Of a DNA stretch of 23,492 nucleotides, positions 12,482-21,221 are shown in pieces (the stretch's first letter is position 1; the number at the start of each line of letters is the position of its first letter). The DNA is from Eimeria necatrix (Eukaryota > Apicomplexa > Conoidasida > Eucoccidiorida > Eimeriidae), in assembly GCF_000499385.1 (NCBI RefSeq), contig NW_013654412.1:1-23492 (forward strand), given 5' to 3'. The notes beneath the pieces are model-generated. The model was given only the letters and a program-made list of their open reading frames with translations. It was not told the DNA's origin and ran no database searches. The translations under genes and the position numbers were made by a program.

Positions 12482-12788
12482 GAACAAAGGAGAGAAGCCA
12501 CTGCAGAGCAGCTGCTGCGACAGGTGAAGTTGCGGGGACGCCTAGAGCTGTCCAGACACCCAAAGCAGTGTCTGCGGACTCGAGGCCTTGCAGCTGGAGC
12601 TGCACAGGAGCGGCTGCTGCAGCAGCAGCAGCAGGAGCAGCAGCAGCAGCAGCAGCGCGGTGCTGCTCGCTGCGCAGGAACTGCTGCAGCACAACCACCA
12701 CATCGCTGCAGCCGATAGAGCCCAGCAAAAGCCGAACGTACAGACACCGCAGCAGCGGCAGGCAGGCGGGAGGAGGCCTATGAGGGTC

Positions 12789-12827
<39 letters not shown>

Positions 12828-13007
12828 GCCGCCCGCAGCCTCACCCTGCCACTGCTGCAGTTGTTGCTGCTGCTTCCCCAGAAGTGAATATCGCTGCAGC
12901 AGCAGCTGCGCTGCGCCTGCTGCAGTTTCTGCTGCCTGCCGAGATCGTGCTGCAGCAGCAGCTTCCAAAGGGTCTGGAATGTACGCGCAGCTCGAGCCTT
13001 CTGCCAC

Positions 13008-13045
<38 letters not shown>

Positions 13046-13266
13046 AGCGGGGCCGTGTTGCTGCTCCTTCAGGCGCCAGTGCCCGTGCAACCAAACTACC
13101 AGGGGCAGCCCTTGGGGCTGTCTCTGCTGCTTCTGCTGCTGCTGCTGCTGCTTCTGCTGCTACTTGCTGCAGCAAAATGCTGCAGCGGACAAGCGCAGGG
13201 CAGTGGCTGCCGGGATCTATGCGAGGCGATACTGCTGGTGCTGCTGCTGCCTCTGTCGCCCGTTGG

Positions 13267-13301
<35 letters not shown>

Positions 13302-13416
13302 AAGCAGCTGCTCCAGCACCAGAGCTCTTTCTGTCTGCGCAGCTTCTGAAGTGTCGCTAGAAAGACTGCGAAGAGACAGCAGCAGACAAGCCATTCGCAG
13401 CTGGCCGGGGCCAAGA

Positions 13417-13460
<44 letters not shown>

Positions 13461-14118
13461 CAGAGAGCTCGTGTGACTTCAGCGAGTACAGCAGCTGCTG
13501 CAGCCGTCGCGCGACCCCCCCAACACTACCCTCAGCAGCAGCACCAGCTGCCGCTGCCGATGCTTGTGCTGCTGCTGCTGCTGCTGCTGCTGCTTCTGGT
13601 TGCTCATATCGCTGCTGCAGCAGCCCAGTAACAACAGCATCTGCTGCTGCTCTGCGGCGCTCAATGTACTCTGCAGCAAGCTGTAGGGACACTTCTTCAT
13701 CTTTCTCTTCCCGCTGCTGCTGTTGCTGCAGCAGCAGCAGCTGCTGCTGCTGCGGCTCCTGCGACAGCTGCAGCAAGGCTTGGTTAGCCTTCCTGCTGCT
13801 TGGCAGCTGAAGCACAGCTGCAGGGCTGCTGCAGTCGCTTGCAGCTGCTGCTGCTGCTGCTGCTCCTGTTGCTGCATCGTCAATGTTGGCAGACGGGCAG
13901 CGGGTCGAGGCATAGCCCCCGGGGGTGAGCGCCTCAGTTGCTGCTGCTGCTGCTGCTGCTGTTGCTGCTTTGAACCCAGCAGCAAACGTGGGCTGCAGCA
14001 GCAGCTCCTTTAAAGGCTGCTGCGCTCCTCGCTGCTGCTGCAGCAGCGCATGCACCAGCCGCTGCCCTTCGGCTATGCTCATTCCGACCCAGGCGAGCTG
14101 CGACTGCAGTGAGCTGCA

Positions 14119-14167
<49 letters not shown>

Positions 14168-14985
14168 GCACAAAGGAGAATTCCACTGCGATCACCCCAG
14201 ACATCGAGAGCTGGCAACTGCGAGCCAGCAGCCACAAAAGCAGCAGAGACAGCAGAAACCACAGCAGCAGCAGCAGCAGCAGCAGCAGTTACAGGCGAGT
14301 GCGCCGCAGCAGCAGCAGCAGCAGCAGCTGCTGCTGCTCGCTGCTGCAGCAGCAAACGCGGAAAGTGACCTACCTAGCTGCCACGTAAACTGTGTAGGCC
14401 CTTGCATGCGGCGAAGGGCGGGGCCCCTTCATATTAAGCAGCCGCTTTTGCTGCTGCTGCTGCTGCTGCTGCTGCTCAGCAAAGAGAGCAGCAAGTCTCG
14501 AGCCGGAAACATCCAGGCGGAGAAGTGCGCGGTGAGCAGCAGCAAGGGTCGCATCCCCTGCTGCTGCTGCTGCTGCTGTGGCTGCAGCAGCATCAGCAGC
14601 TGCTGCTGTTCCTGCTGCTGCTGCTGGGTACTTCGGCGGGGTGCGCGGCCTCGGCTGCCGCAGCGGCTGAGGCAGCGAGGCCTGCCTCTCATCTTCTTGC
14701 TGCAGCAGCAATTGCTGCTGCTGCTGCTGCTGCTGCTCAAGTTGCTGCTGCTGCGGCCGCCGCTGCTGCTGCTCCTGTTGCGGCCGGTGTTGGAGTAGCT
14801 GTTGCTGCTCATCCAGCTCCTGCAGTCTTTGCTGCTCCGGTAATTCTCGAAGCTGTTCTTCCAGCTGCTGCTGCTGCTGCTGTTGCTGCTGCTCCAAGTG
14901 CTGCTGCTGCTCCCGATTCTGCTTCTGGTGCTGCTGGTGTTCCTGCTGCTCCCAGTGCTGCTGCTGCTCCCCATGCTGCTGCTGG

Positions 14986-15021
<36 letters not shown>

Positions 15022-15429
15022 CACTGCTGCTGCTGCTCCCAATGCTGCTGCTGCTGCTGCTGCTGCTGCAGAGAAGCCTTGAGATTCCGAATGCATGCAG
15101 CTGATCCCGCAAGAATGCGCAGCCTGCAGCGCAGCAGCGGCTGCTGCGTGAGGAGAGACAGCAGCACGAGTTCTTCATCTGCCACCAGCAGCAGCCCCTT
15201 TTGCTGCTGCTGCTGCTGCTGCTGCTGCAGGGCAGACAAGTCCTCGGGCAGGGGCATGTGCCCCAGGCCAACGCACTTCATTCCTGCAGCCAAATATCCC
15301 CCATCATCAGCTGCAGCAGCAGCAGCAGCAGCTGCTGCTGCTGCTGCTGTTGGGGCATCAGCAGCAAGCCAAGCTTCCAAAGTCAAGCGCCGTGGAAGGC
15401 CTTGTCTTAAGACCAGAGGAGAGGAAACA

Positions 15430-15466
<37 letters not shown>

Positions 15467-15555
15467 CTTCTGCTGCTGGAGACCTGACCCAAAACGGCTC
15501 CGGCGACACGAGCCACGCAATGTCCTCGCTGCTGCTGCCACTGCTGCTGCTGCTG

Positions 15556-15586
<31 letters not shown>

Positions 15587-15864
15587 AAACGGCGGCTACT
15601 GGCCGCGAGACAACGCGAGTCGTGCTGCTGACTCTGCATGCAAACTGCAGCAGGCTGCTGCTCTCGGGCTGCAGCAGCTGCACGTCCTGCAGCAGCATCG
15701 CCAAATGCGCAGCTCCTGCTGCCGTTGTTGCTGCTGCCGCTGCTGTTGCTGGTGCTGCTGCTGCTGCTGCTGCTGCTGCAGGAGATGCAAGGCCTTTCAA
15801 GTGGAGGCGCTGTTCTGGGGCATGCGGTGTGGGGGGGACAGAAGGAATCAATTCCTCTATCTCA

Positions 15865-15896
<32 letters not shown>

Positions 15897-15956
15897 GTCA
15901 GCTGCGGCGCGCGGACACCTTGGCAGCACACCAGGAAGGGGCAAATGGCTGCTGCT

Positions 15957-15992
<36 letters not shown>

Positions 15993-16075
15993 ATGGCGAC
16001 CCAGCGAGTTCGGCAGCTGCGCATGCACGAAGAGCTGGCCTGCGGGTGGATTTCGTCGCAGCGGCAGCAGCAGCA

Positions 16076-16122
<47 letters not shown>

Positions 16123-16232
16123 GCGTGACGCAGCACGCCATCACCGCTGCGGCTGCGCTGGCGGCTGCTGCTGCCGTGCTGCAGCTCGAAAAGGCTCACA
16201 GTTGCATAGACTTTAGTGGCATTCTGCGGAGC

Positions 16233-16278
<46 letters not shown>

Positions 16279-16392
16279 AGCTGCAGCCAGGTAGCAGAGC
16301 CAAGAGCCAGGGGCCGCACTTCCTGAGGCACTGCATGCGGCCAGCCATAGGCCTTGCAGAGCTCAGCAGTTAGCTGCTTCCCTCTGCGGACT

Positions 16393-16430
<38 letters not shown>

Positions 16431-16603
16431 TTGGGGCTGCTCCGCAAGGAGAAAGAGCAGCGGCTGCTGCAGCAGCAACTGCTGCTGCTGCTGCTGCTGC
16501 CAAGCAGGCTGCGGGCAGCACAGCACCTGCTGTATCTGCAGCAGCAGGCCACCCTGCCGCCGCATCCTGCAGCAAATCACTTCGCGGGTGGCCTCAGCAG
16601 CTG

Positions 16604-16647
<44 letters not shown>

Positions 16648-16688
16648 GCAGCAGCCTCAGCCGAGCCCCAAAACTGAGCGCCAGGAAG

Positions 16689-16720
<32 letters not shown>

Positions 16721-17039
16721 GCATGCTGGTGGGCACAGAGACCAGCAGCAGCAGCGCGTCCTGCTGCTTCGGCAGCTGCCGCGCGAAGTCGCTGCGCAGC
16801 TCTGCTGCTGCCAGCAGCAGCCGGGCTTCTTCGGCTGCCTGGGCCCTTGCTGCTGCTGCTGCTGCTGTCGTCGCTGCTGCTGCTGCTGCTGGTGCTGCTG
16901 CTGCTGCTGCTGCGTCTGCAGCCCGCGGACCCCGCTGGGGGCCCCCAGAAGGGCTGCGGCGGCGGGGGGCCCCCCAGGGGCCCCTCAGCAGCAGCGCCCT
17001 AGAGCGCGGCGAAGATCCTTGAGGGCCTTTCGACAAGTT

Positions 17040-17070
<31 letters not shown>

Positions 17071-17075
17071 GGCCG

Positions 17076-17106
<31 letters not shown>

Positions 17107-17305
17107 GGCAATGACAGGTTGACGGCGGACGGAGGAAGAGGAGCTGCAGAGTTCAGAGGATCTGCTGTGATGAGACACAGCTCCTGCAGCTGCTGCTGCA
17201 GCAGCTGCTCCCGCTGCAGCAGCTGCTGCTGCTTCGCCTGGTGCTGCTGCAGCAGTTGAACCCAGCCACAGGCCTGAGGGGAGGTGCCCCAGTCAGCGCC
17301 GCATA

Positions 17306-17337
<32 letters not shown>

Positions 17338-17473
17338 AGCAAGGGTGGCAGCGGCTGCAGCTGCGGCTGCGGGGCAGGCTGCTGCTGCAGCTGCACCGGA
17401 GATGAGCAAGAAGAAGCAGCAAGGCTTTGTGGGGACCCAAGATCTAACACATTCAGCTGCTGCTGCTGCTTCC

Positions 17474-17511
<38 letters not shown>

Positions 17512-17598
17512 GTGTGGCTCCTGCTTAGGCTGCCTCCAGCCCCCATGGCGGCGACAACGAAACTCATCTCGCCCCCCGACTCTGAAATTGTGCTATTC

Positions 17599-17635
<37 letters not shown>

Positions 17636-17777
17636 AGGGCTGCGTGTTCAGCAGCTCCAGGGGGCCCCCCAAGTCCGCCGACTCACTAAACCCACTCGTT
17701 TGGAGGGCCCAAGACAACTCGAGGGGCCCCAGGGGCCCCCAAGGGGGCCCTTCAGAAGAAAGGCCTCGAGCCGGCAT
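1766..17777 (-). CDS. Giant multi-exon gene: C2-like domains plus a long EF-hand-like array, unrecognised protein
   Basis: Best model: ATG at 17777 (alternative 17567) and TAG at 1768-1766, roughly 4,500 codons. Exons, 5' to 3': 17777-14374, 14217-14172, 14103-13490 (or 13478), 13365-11529, 11345-11127, 11023 to an unresolved donor, 10470-8832, 8614-8477, 8275-7394, 7239-5327 (containing an unresolved duplication), 5167-4783, 4628-4119, 3890-1766. All resolved junctions are GT-AG with matching phase. The best are CAG|GTGAGC (8477), GAA|GTAAGC (7394), GG|GTGAGT (4783), AG|GTGAGA (4119) and AAG|GTGGGC (11127). The protein has divergent C2-like domains at the N-terminal third, the middle and the C-terminus. 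Between them are many degenerate EF-hand-like units, all separated by poly-Q, poly-A and poly-S. C2 and EF-hand domains usually bind lipid and calcium, so a calcium-regulated membrane or cytoskeletal scaffold is possible, but that is inference. I saw no catalytic domain, signal peptide or clear membrane segment. It could be two or three genes, but continuous phase and repeated modules favour one. Confidence 0.6.
1782..1875. repeat. Degenerate CATATGGGGCCCC tandem repeat at the gene's 3' end
   Basis: Units of the type CCTCATATGGGGCCCCGGG and CCTCATGTGGGGCCCCAGG recur about four times with partial inverted symmetry. On the minus strand they encode the terminal GAPYEA/GAPHEA peptide repeats of the large gene. 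Confidence 0.7.
2080..3060 (-). other. C-terminal C2-like domain of the giant gene
   Basis: The last exon encodes HFKIKLIVEGARGL (about 3010-3050), then STFVTAAISF. After a long Gly-Ala-Pro insertion it gives SPVVFRSRSPSWGW, LTVWLLDVRPEG and, near 2100, RGWYPLG. The order first strand plus A-R-G-L, 'P-x-W', 'L-x-V-x-L-x-D' and 'W-x-PL' is the usual C2 signature. The insertion at about 2650-2905 is a pure product of GGGGCCCC-type repeats. The protein ends with short GAPYEA/GAPHEA repeats encoded by a degenerate tandem repeat at 1782-1875. A poly-Ala stretch at about 1936-1975 is sense-CTG and could instead be a small unrecognised intron. Confidence 0.55.
2640..2905. repeat. Dense GGGGCCCC palindrome block (coding)
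   Basis: This is an almost uninterrupted run of GGGGCCCC and GGGGGGCCCCCC palindromes. In the minus-strand gene it encodes a Gly-Ala-Pro insertion inside the C-terminal C2-like domain. It could fold into very stable GC hairpins on either strand. Confidence 0.8.
3498..3542 (+). repeat. (CTG)15 tract, coding in the minus-strand gene
   Basis: Fifteen perfect CTG units on the plus strand are CAG on the sense strand of the large gene. They encode a poly-Ser tract just before an EF-hand-like unit. Confidence 0.9.
4833..4874 (+). repeat. (CTG)14 tract, coding in the minus-strand gene
   Basis: Fourteen perfect units, sense CAG, encoding poly-Gln in exon 5167-4783 of the large gene. Confidence 0.9.
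5040..5090 (+). repeat. (CTG)17 tract, coding in the minus-strand gene
   Basis: Seventeen perfect units, sense CAG, encoding poly-Gln directly after the strand ending GTWELS of the middle C2-like domain. Confidence 0.9.
5363..5643 (-). repeat. 142/139-bp tandem duplication inside the giant gene
   Basis: 5363-5504 and 5505-5643 are near-identical tandem copies. They differ by one CTG unit and one C/T change. Each copy holds the same Ala/Glu-rich coding segment (EAATEAAAEVTAEA) plus ENSIIASAAISS-type sequence. The period is 1 modulo 3, so the two copies are in different frames. Reading straight through hits a stop soon after, at an ATC TGA. Reading the lower copy in the Ala/Glu frame leads to a consensus donor, G|GTGAGC, at 5327. 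An intron between the copies would reconcile them; GAA|GTAACA in each copy is a possible donor. Confidence 0.85.
9090..9140 (+). repeat. (CTG)17 tract, coding in the minus-strand gene
   Basis: Seventeen perfect units, sense CAG, giving poly-Gln in exon 10470-8832. Confidence 0.9.
10890..10934 (+). repeat. (CTG)15 tract in or next to exon 11023
   Basis: Fifteen perfect units, sense CAG, encoding poly-Ser if exon 11023 extends this far. The donor of this exon is not resolved: AA|GTGCCG lies just upstream and AAAG|GTGCTG further downstream. Confidence 0.85.
11362..11421. repeat. Three 20-bp GCATGCA-containing tandem units
   Basis: GCATGCA occurs at 11364, 11384 and 11404, exactly 20 bp apart, separated by CAGCAGCAG. 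The array lies in the proposed intron 11528-11346, just upstream of its CTGCAG acceptor. The GCATGC palindromes could be chance products of CAG-rich DNA. Confidence 0.7.
12022..12188 (-). repeat. 84-bp in-frame tandem duplication (28 residues)
   Basis: Two perfect copies with an 84-bp period. On the minus strand each encodes a 28-residue unit containing KLVALGAPSWLSG and ending NISGCAAP. The duplication keeps the frame of exon 13365-11529. Perfect identity indicates a very recent duplication or an assembly artefact. Confidence 0.9.
12424..12480 (+). repeat. (CTG)19 tract, coding in the minus-strand gene
   Basis: Nineteen perfect units, sense CAG, encoding a poly-Ser run in exon 13365-11529. 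Confidence 0.9.
14055..16230 (-). other. N-terminal C2-like domains of the giant gene
   Basis: Two stretches look like divergent C2 beta sandwiches broken by repeats. The first has KVYATVSLFELQ (about 16172-16225), RRLTLEAWLAAD (about 15357-15395) and KCVGLGHMPLPEDL (about 15241-15281), matching early, middle and late C2 strands. The second begins LLRLDVSGSRLA (about 14478-14522) and runs through AYTVYVAA. It crosses two proposed introns (14373-14218 and 14171-14104) into GVIAVEFSF and then LAWVGMSIAEGQRLV. Splicing joins pieces from three frames into one C2-like run, which supports these junctions. Canonical calcium-binding Asp clusters are not evident, so calcium binding is doubtful. A profile search would be needed to confirm the fold. 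Confidence 0.45.
14104..14171 (-). other. 68-nt intron made mostly of a CTG repeat
   Basis: On the minus strand this segment starts GTGCTTGCTGCTG and ends CTCACTGCAG. It contains the plus-strand (CAG)14 tract 14123-14164. Removing it joins exons 14217-14172 and 14103-13490 at phase 0 and turns GVIAVEFSF plus SQLAWVGMS into one C2-like segment. Without it the upstream frame soon stops. Confidence 0.55.
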
Positions 17778-18224
17778 GGCTTCAGTGCTGCTGCTGAGGC
17801 GTGGGCTGCTGCTGGTGCTGCTTGTGCTGCTGCTGCTGCTGCCTGGGCTGCTGCGCCCGCTGCTGCTGCTGCTGCACCTTCCTTGCCTGCCTTCTGCAGC
17901 AGCACAGCGGAATTGGGGGTTGGGAGAGGCGCAGGGGGGCCCCAACTGCAGCAAGACCCGTTCCGCAGCGCAGTGGGAGGTCCGCAGCAACAGCAGCAGC
18001 AGCAGCTGCTGCTGCTGCTGCTGCTACGAGGCCTATAAAACTTTATCAAACTAAAAAAACGCAATAAAATAAATGCTCTGGGGGCAGCAAATAAGGGTCC
18101 AGGGGCCCCCCGTCTCAGCTCCAGGGAGGGGGGTGTTGTTTGGTGGGGCCCCCAACCCCACCCCTCTGGCAAGGGGGCCCCCGGGGGGCCCCCAGTTCTT
18201 CTGTCTAGACTAGCGTTTGGGGCT

Positions 18225-18290
18225 TCTTTCCATTCAAATGGAATAATAAATGTAAAACTCTGTTTTTATATTTATTAGTTCACTTTCTGC
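18225..18290 (-). promoter_or_regulatory. AT-rich island, candidate promoter-proximal element
   Basis: An A/T patch including ATAATAAATGTAAAA and TTTTTATATTTATTAG stands out from the surrounding GC-rich DNA, about 450 bp upstream of the large gene's ATG. A second patch near 18035-18075 contains TATAAAAC. Coccidian promoters lack a dependable TATA rule, so this is a position-based guess. Confidence 0.25.
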
Positions 18291-18856
18291 TGCTCTCGCC
18301 AGCCCGGGGGGCCCCTGGGGGGGCCCCGCGGGCCCCCAAATGGGCTGAGCTAGCTCTTAGGGGCCCCCGGGGGCCCCCCAGCAACAACCCCACCCCTATG
18401 AACACATTGGGGGCCCCCCTTAAAGACTAAGGCAGGAGTGTTTAGGGTTTAATGAGAATTAGGGTCTCCTGGAGACGAAGGGGCCCCATCAAATACTAGG
18501 GGGGCCCCCCGTAACAAAATAAGGGGCCCCTGGGAGGGCCCCTGTGTCTGCAGGAACCCAAGCTTATTGACCCCGCCCGGGGGCCCCCAGGGGGCCCCCA
18601 AAAGAGCGAGCTAGGGGCCCCAGAGGCAGCAAATGGGGGCCCCCAAGGGACCAGATAGGGGCCCTTTAATGGAAAACAAATAGGGGCCCCTATAGGGCCC
18701 CCAAAGACCCCTGAAATGGGCCCATAAAGGACAAAAAGGGGGGGCCTTTAGGTAGGCAAGGGGGCCCCTTTAGTAAAGGCTGGGCCCCCAAGGGCCCCCC
18801 GAAAGGGCCCCCAAAGGGGCCTCCAGAGGGGCCCCCTAGAGAGGCCCTCATTTGCA

Positions 18857-18907
18857 TGCAGAGTTTTATTTGGGGGCCCCTCGGGGGCCCCCAAATAAAA
18901 CTCTGCA
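18857..18907. repeat. Perfect hairpin: 24-bp arms, 3-nt loop
   Basis: The arm TGCAGAGTTTTATTTGGGGG plus CCCC (18857-18880) is followed by loop TCG and an exact reverse complement (18884-18907). Each arm contains AATAAA on one strand, so both strands carry a poly(A)-like hexamer here. On the minus strand the hexamer lies about 190 nt past the BRAP-like stop codon. Confidence 0.9.
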
Positions 18908-19058
18908 AGTAGTGTTTGCTGCACTATCTCTGGGGGCCCCTCAGCAGCTGCGGCCGCTTGGGGGGCCCCTGGGGCCCCCCCTTTGGGGCCTCCCGGGGGG
19001 CCCCCTGAGGGGGCCCCCGGGCCTTGCAAAACCCTTTTGGAAATGGGGGGCCCCACAA

Positions 19059-19150
19059 CTATTTGCTGCTGCTTCCGCCTCGCCGGGCCCTGCGGCTGCG
19101 AGGGCCCCTGCCGCTTGCTTCCCGCTGCCCTATAAGCAAAAGACCCTCCT

Positions 19151-19190
<40 letters not shown>

Positions 19191-19340
19191 CAGGTTTGGG
19201 ATCGAAAGGTACCGGGCGCTGGGAGCTTCGGCGCAAGACTTAGGGTTTAGGGTTTAGGGTTTAGGGTTTTTGTACTCGAGTGTCCTGGCTGCTTCCCAGG
19301 CGCCGCGAAGCATTGATGTGAAACTGAAGGTCCTGCACCT

Positions 19341-19392
<52 letters not shown>

Positions 19393-20207
19393 GCAGCAGC
19401 AACTGCAGACTTTTCTTTCCCTCGACAGTCTGAATCCCTAAGTGGCTGCTGGAGCGCCACCATAGTCGCAACAGCAACAACAGCAGCAACAGCAGCAACA
19501 GCAGCAGCAACAGCAGCAGCAACAGCAGCAGCAACAGCAGCAGCAACAGCAGCAGCAGCTAACTTCTTGCTTCAGTTCAGCGACTCTGTCTTGAAGTGCA
19601 GCAACGCGCTCTTCTTCCTTCTCTCTGTGCCGCAGCAGCAAAAAGATCCAAAAGGGAAATTAAATAAATTAAAATTAATTATTTTTAAAATTATAATTTT
19701 AAATAAAACTTTAAACAAATAATATATTTAGCTAATTGAGTTGGGGCCCTCCCCTGCAGCTGCGGACACACCAGAACCCCAAACCCTAAACCCTAAACCC
19801 TAAACCCTAAACCCTAAACCCTAAACCCTGAAGAGCAGCAAACCTTTTTGTTTCCTGCTGCTCCCTCTGCTTCTCAGCCTCTGTCGAGAGAGACTCGAAG
19901 AGAGAGCGCAGCGTCTGCAGCTGCTGCTGCAGCTGCTGCTGCTGCTGCTGCAGCTGCTGCTCCTCTACCTCTAGCTGAGGCGCACCCACAAGCCACTGCT
20001 TAGGGTTTAGGGTTTAGAGCTTGAAGCTTTAGGGTTTGAAGTCGAGGGTTTAGAGCTCGCGAGCCTCCGTTTAAGGCCAGGGTGTTAGGGTTTAGGGTTT
20101 AGGGTTTAGGGTTTACGGCCGAGACGTCGCTACGGGAAATCTGCAGCTTCTCCTCCAAGGAAGCAACTGTTTCCTCCGCTTGACGCAAAGCAGCGCGGCA
20201 GTCCTGT

Positions 20208-20257
<50 letters not shown>

Positions 20258-21152
20258 GAGCAGCAGGTTGGATCATCTGAGTACTCTGACACGCGCTGGG
20301 GCCCGGGAAGCAGCAGCAGCAGCACCAAAGTAGGCAGCAGCACCAGGACCATAGCCCTGACCATCATCATTATCGGTGGCAGCAGCAACAGCAGCAGCAA
20401 CAGCAGCAGCAACAGCAGCAGCAGCAGCAGCAGCAGCGGCAAAAGCAGCAGCAGCAGAAGCAACAGCAGCAGCAATAACAACGGCGGGAGCAGCAGCAGC
20501 AGGAAAGCAACAGCACCACCACCATCACCAGCACGCGCCGCAGCAGCAGCAGCAGCAGCAGCAGCAGCCGCCGCAGCAGCAGCAGCAGCAGCAGCAGCAG
20601 CACCTGCACTGGGACCGCAAGGTTTCTTTCCGTTTCCTTCAGCTTTTTTCTATAATGCAACTCTTGGCTTTCCAAAGATGCTGCCAGCAGCTGATTAAAC
20701 TCGCAAACCCAGCTGCCTTTGCTGCTCTCTTGGGGGCCCCCCTCGGGGCCCCCGGGGGGCCCCCCGAGGGCCGGGGGGCCCCCCTCGGGGGCCCCCGGGG
20801 CCCCACAGGGGCCCCCCGGGGCCCCACAGGGGCGGGCAGGGGGGCCCCCCTGCTCGCTGTTGCTGCTGGGGAAGGAGGGGGGGGCCCCTGCAGCAGCAAA
20901 AAGTTGAGGCAAAGGAAGCAGCAAATAAATGGAAATATAATTAAAGAAATAAAAAGAGAAATAAAAGACAAAGACAAGACACAGGTGCAGCAGCAGCAGC
21001 GCCAGCAGCAGCAGCAGCTGCTGCTGCTGTTGCTGCTGCTGTTGCTGCTGCTGCTCCATCGCTATCGGCAGAGCTGCTGCTGCTGCCGCAGCAACGTCTA
21101 CTGCAACTGCCGCAAAAGCCGCTGCTGCTGCCGCTACCGCTACCGCTGCAAC

Positions 21153-21221
<69 letters not shown>

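Larger units (their letters stand above)
3200..12960 (-). other. Array of degenerate EF-hand-like modules in the giant gene
   Basis: A recurring helix-loop-helix unit appears across at least nine exons. The loop end and second helix often read T/S-A-x-E/D-W/F. Examples, 5' to 3': GEMSLESLDD (about 12260), GVLNAEEWQEAQ (about 11730), DIRGEGLISYTDF (about 11290), GSVSAAALQQLL (about 9880), LTVGEVAAALEARGH (about 8230), GRVTAREFKEFF (about 7510), GEWVTWEALCAAL (about 4140), LLQWSEFQSLLL (about 3620) and LTAEEWLLLHG (about 3470). The unit at 11290 has D, R, E, G, I and D at the expected loop positions and is the closest to canonical. Most others lack the acidic residues at positions 1, 3 and 5, so they are probably structural rather than calcium-binding. 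One unit spans the 11127/11023 junction, which supports that intron. Confidence 0.5.
17778..19058. other. Intergenic region rich in GGGGCCCC
   Basis: This lies upstream of the large gene's start and downstream of the BRAP-like stop; both genes are on the minus strand. It holds dozens of GGGGCCCC palindromes spaced irregularly, two AT-rich patches (about 18035-18075 and 18225-18290), short runs of TTTAGGGT-like sequence near 18440, and the perfect hairpin at 18857-18907. Open frames here are Gly/Pro repeats without family resemblance, so I call no gene. Confidence 0.6.

Noticed and set aside
18690..19236. Possible small genes on both strands in the intergenic region (similar Gly-Pro peptides on each strand)
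   Set aside because: The mirrored peptides arise from the perfect hairpin and GGGGCCCC palindromes, not from conserved protein sequence.
19261..19338. BRAP stop codon inside the telomere-like array (TAA 19263-19261)
   Set aside because: Splicing at CGA|GTACAA to 19148 joins SSQDTR to EGLLLIGQ and a basic tail, which fits BRAP C-termini better. The early stop remains possible as an alternative isoform.
19240..20114. A chromosome end, suggested by TTTAGGG repeats
   Set aside because: The arrays are short, occur in both orientations, and are flanked on both sides by BRAP exons, so they are interstitial.
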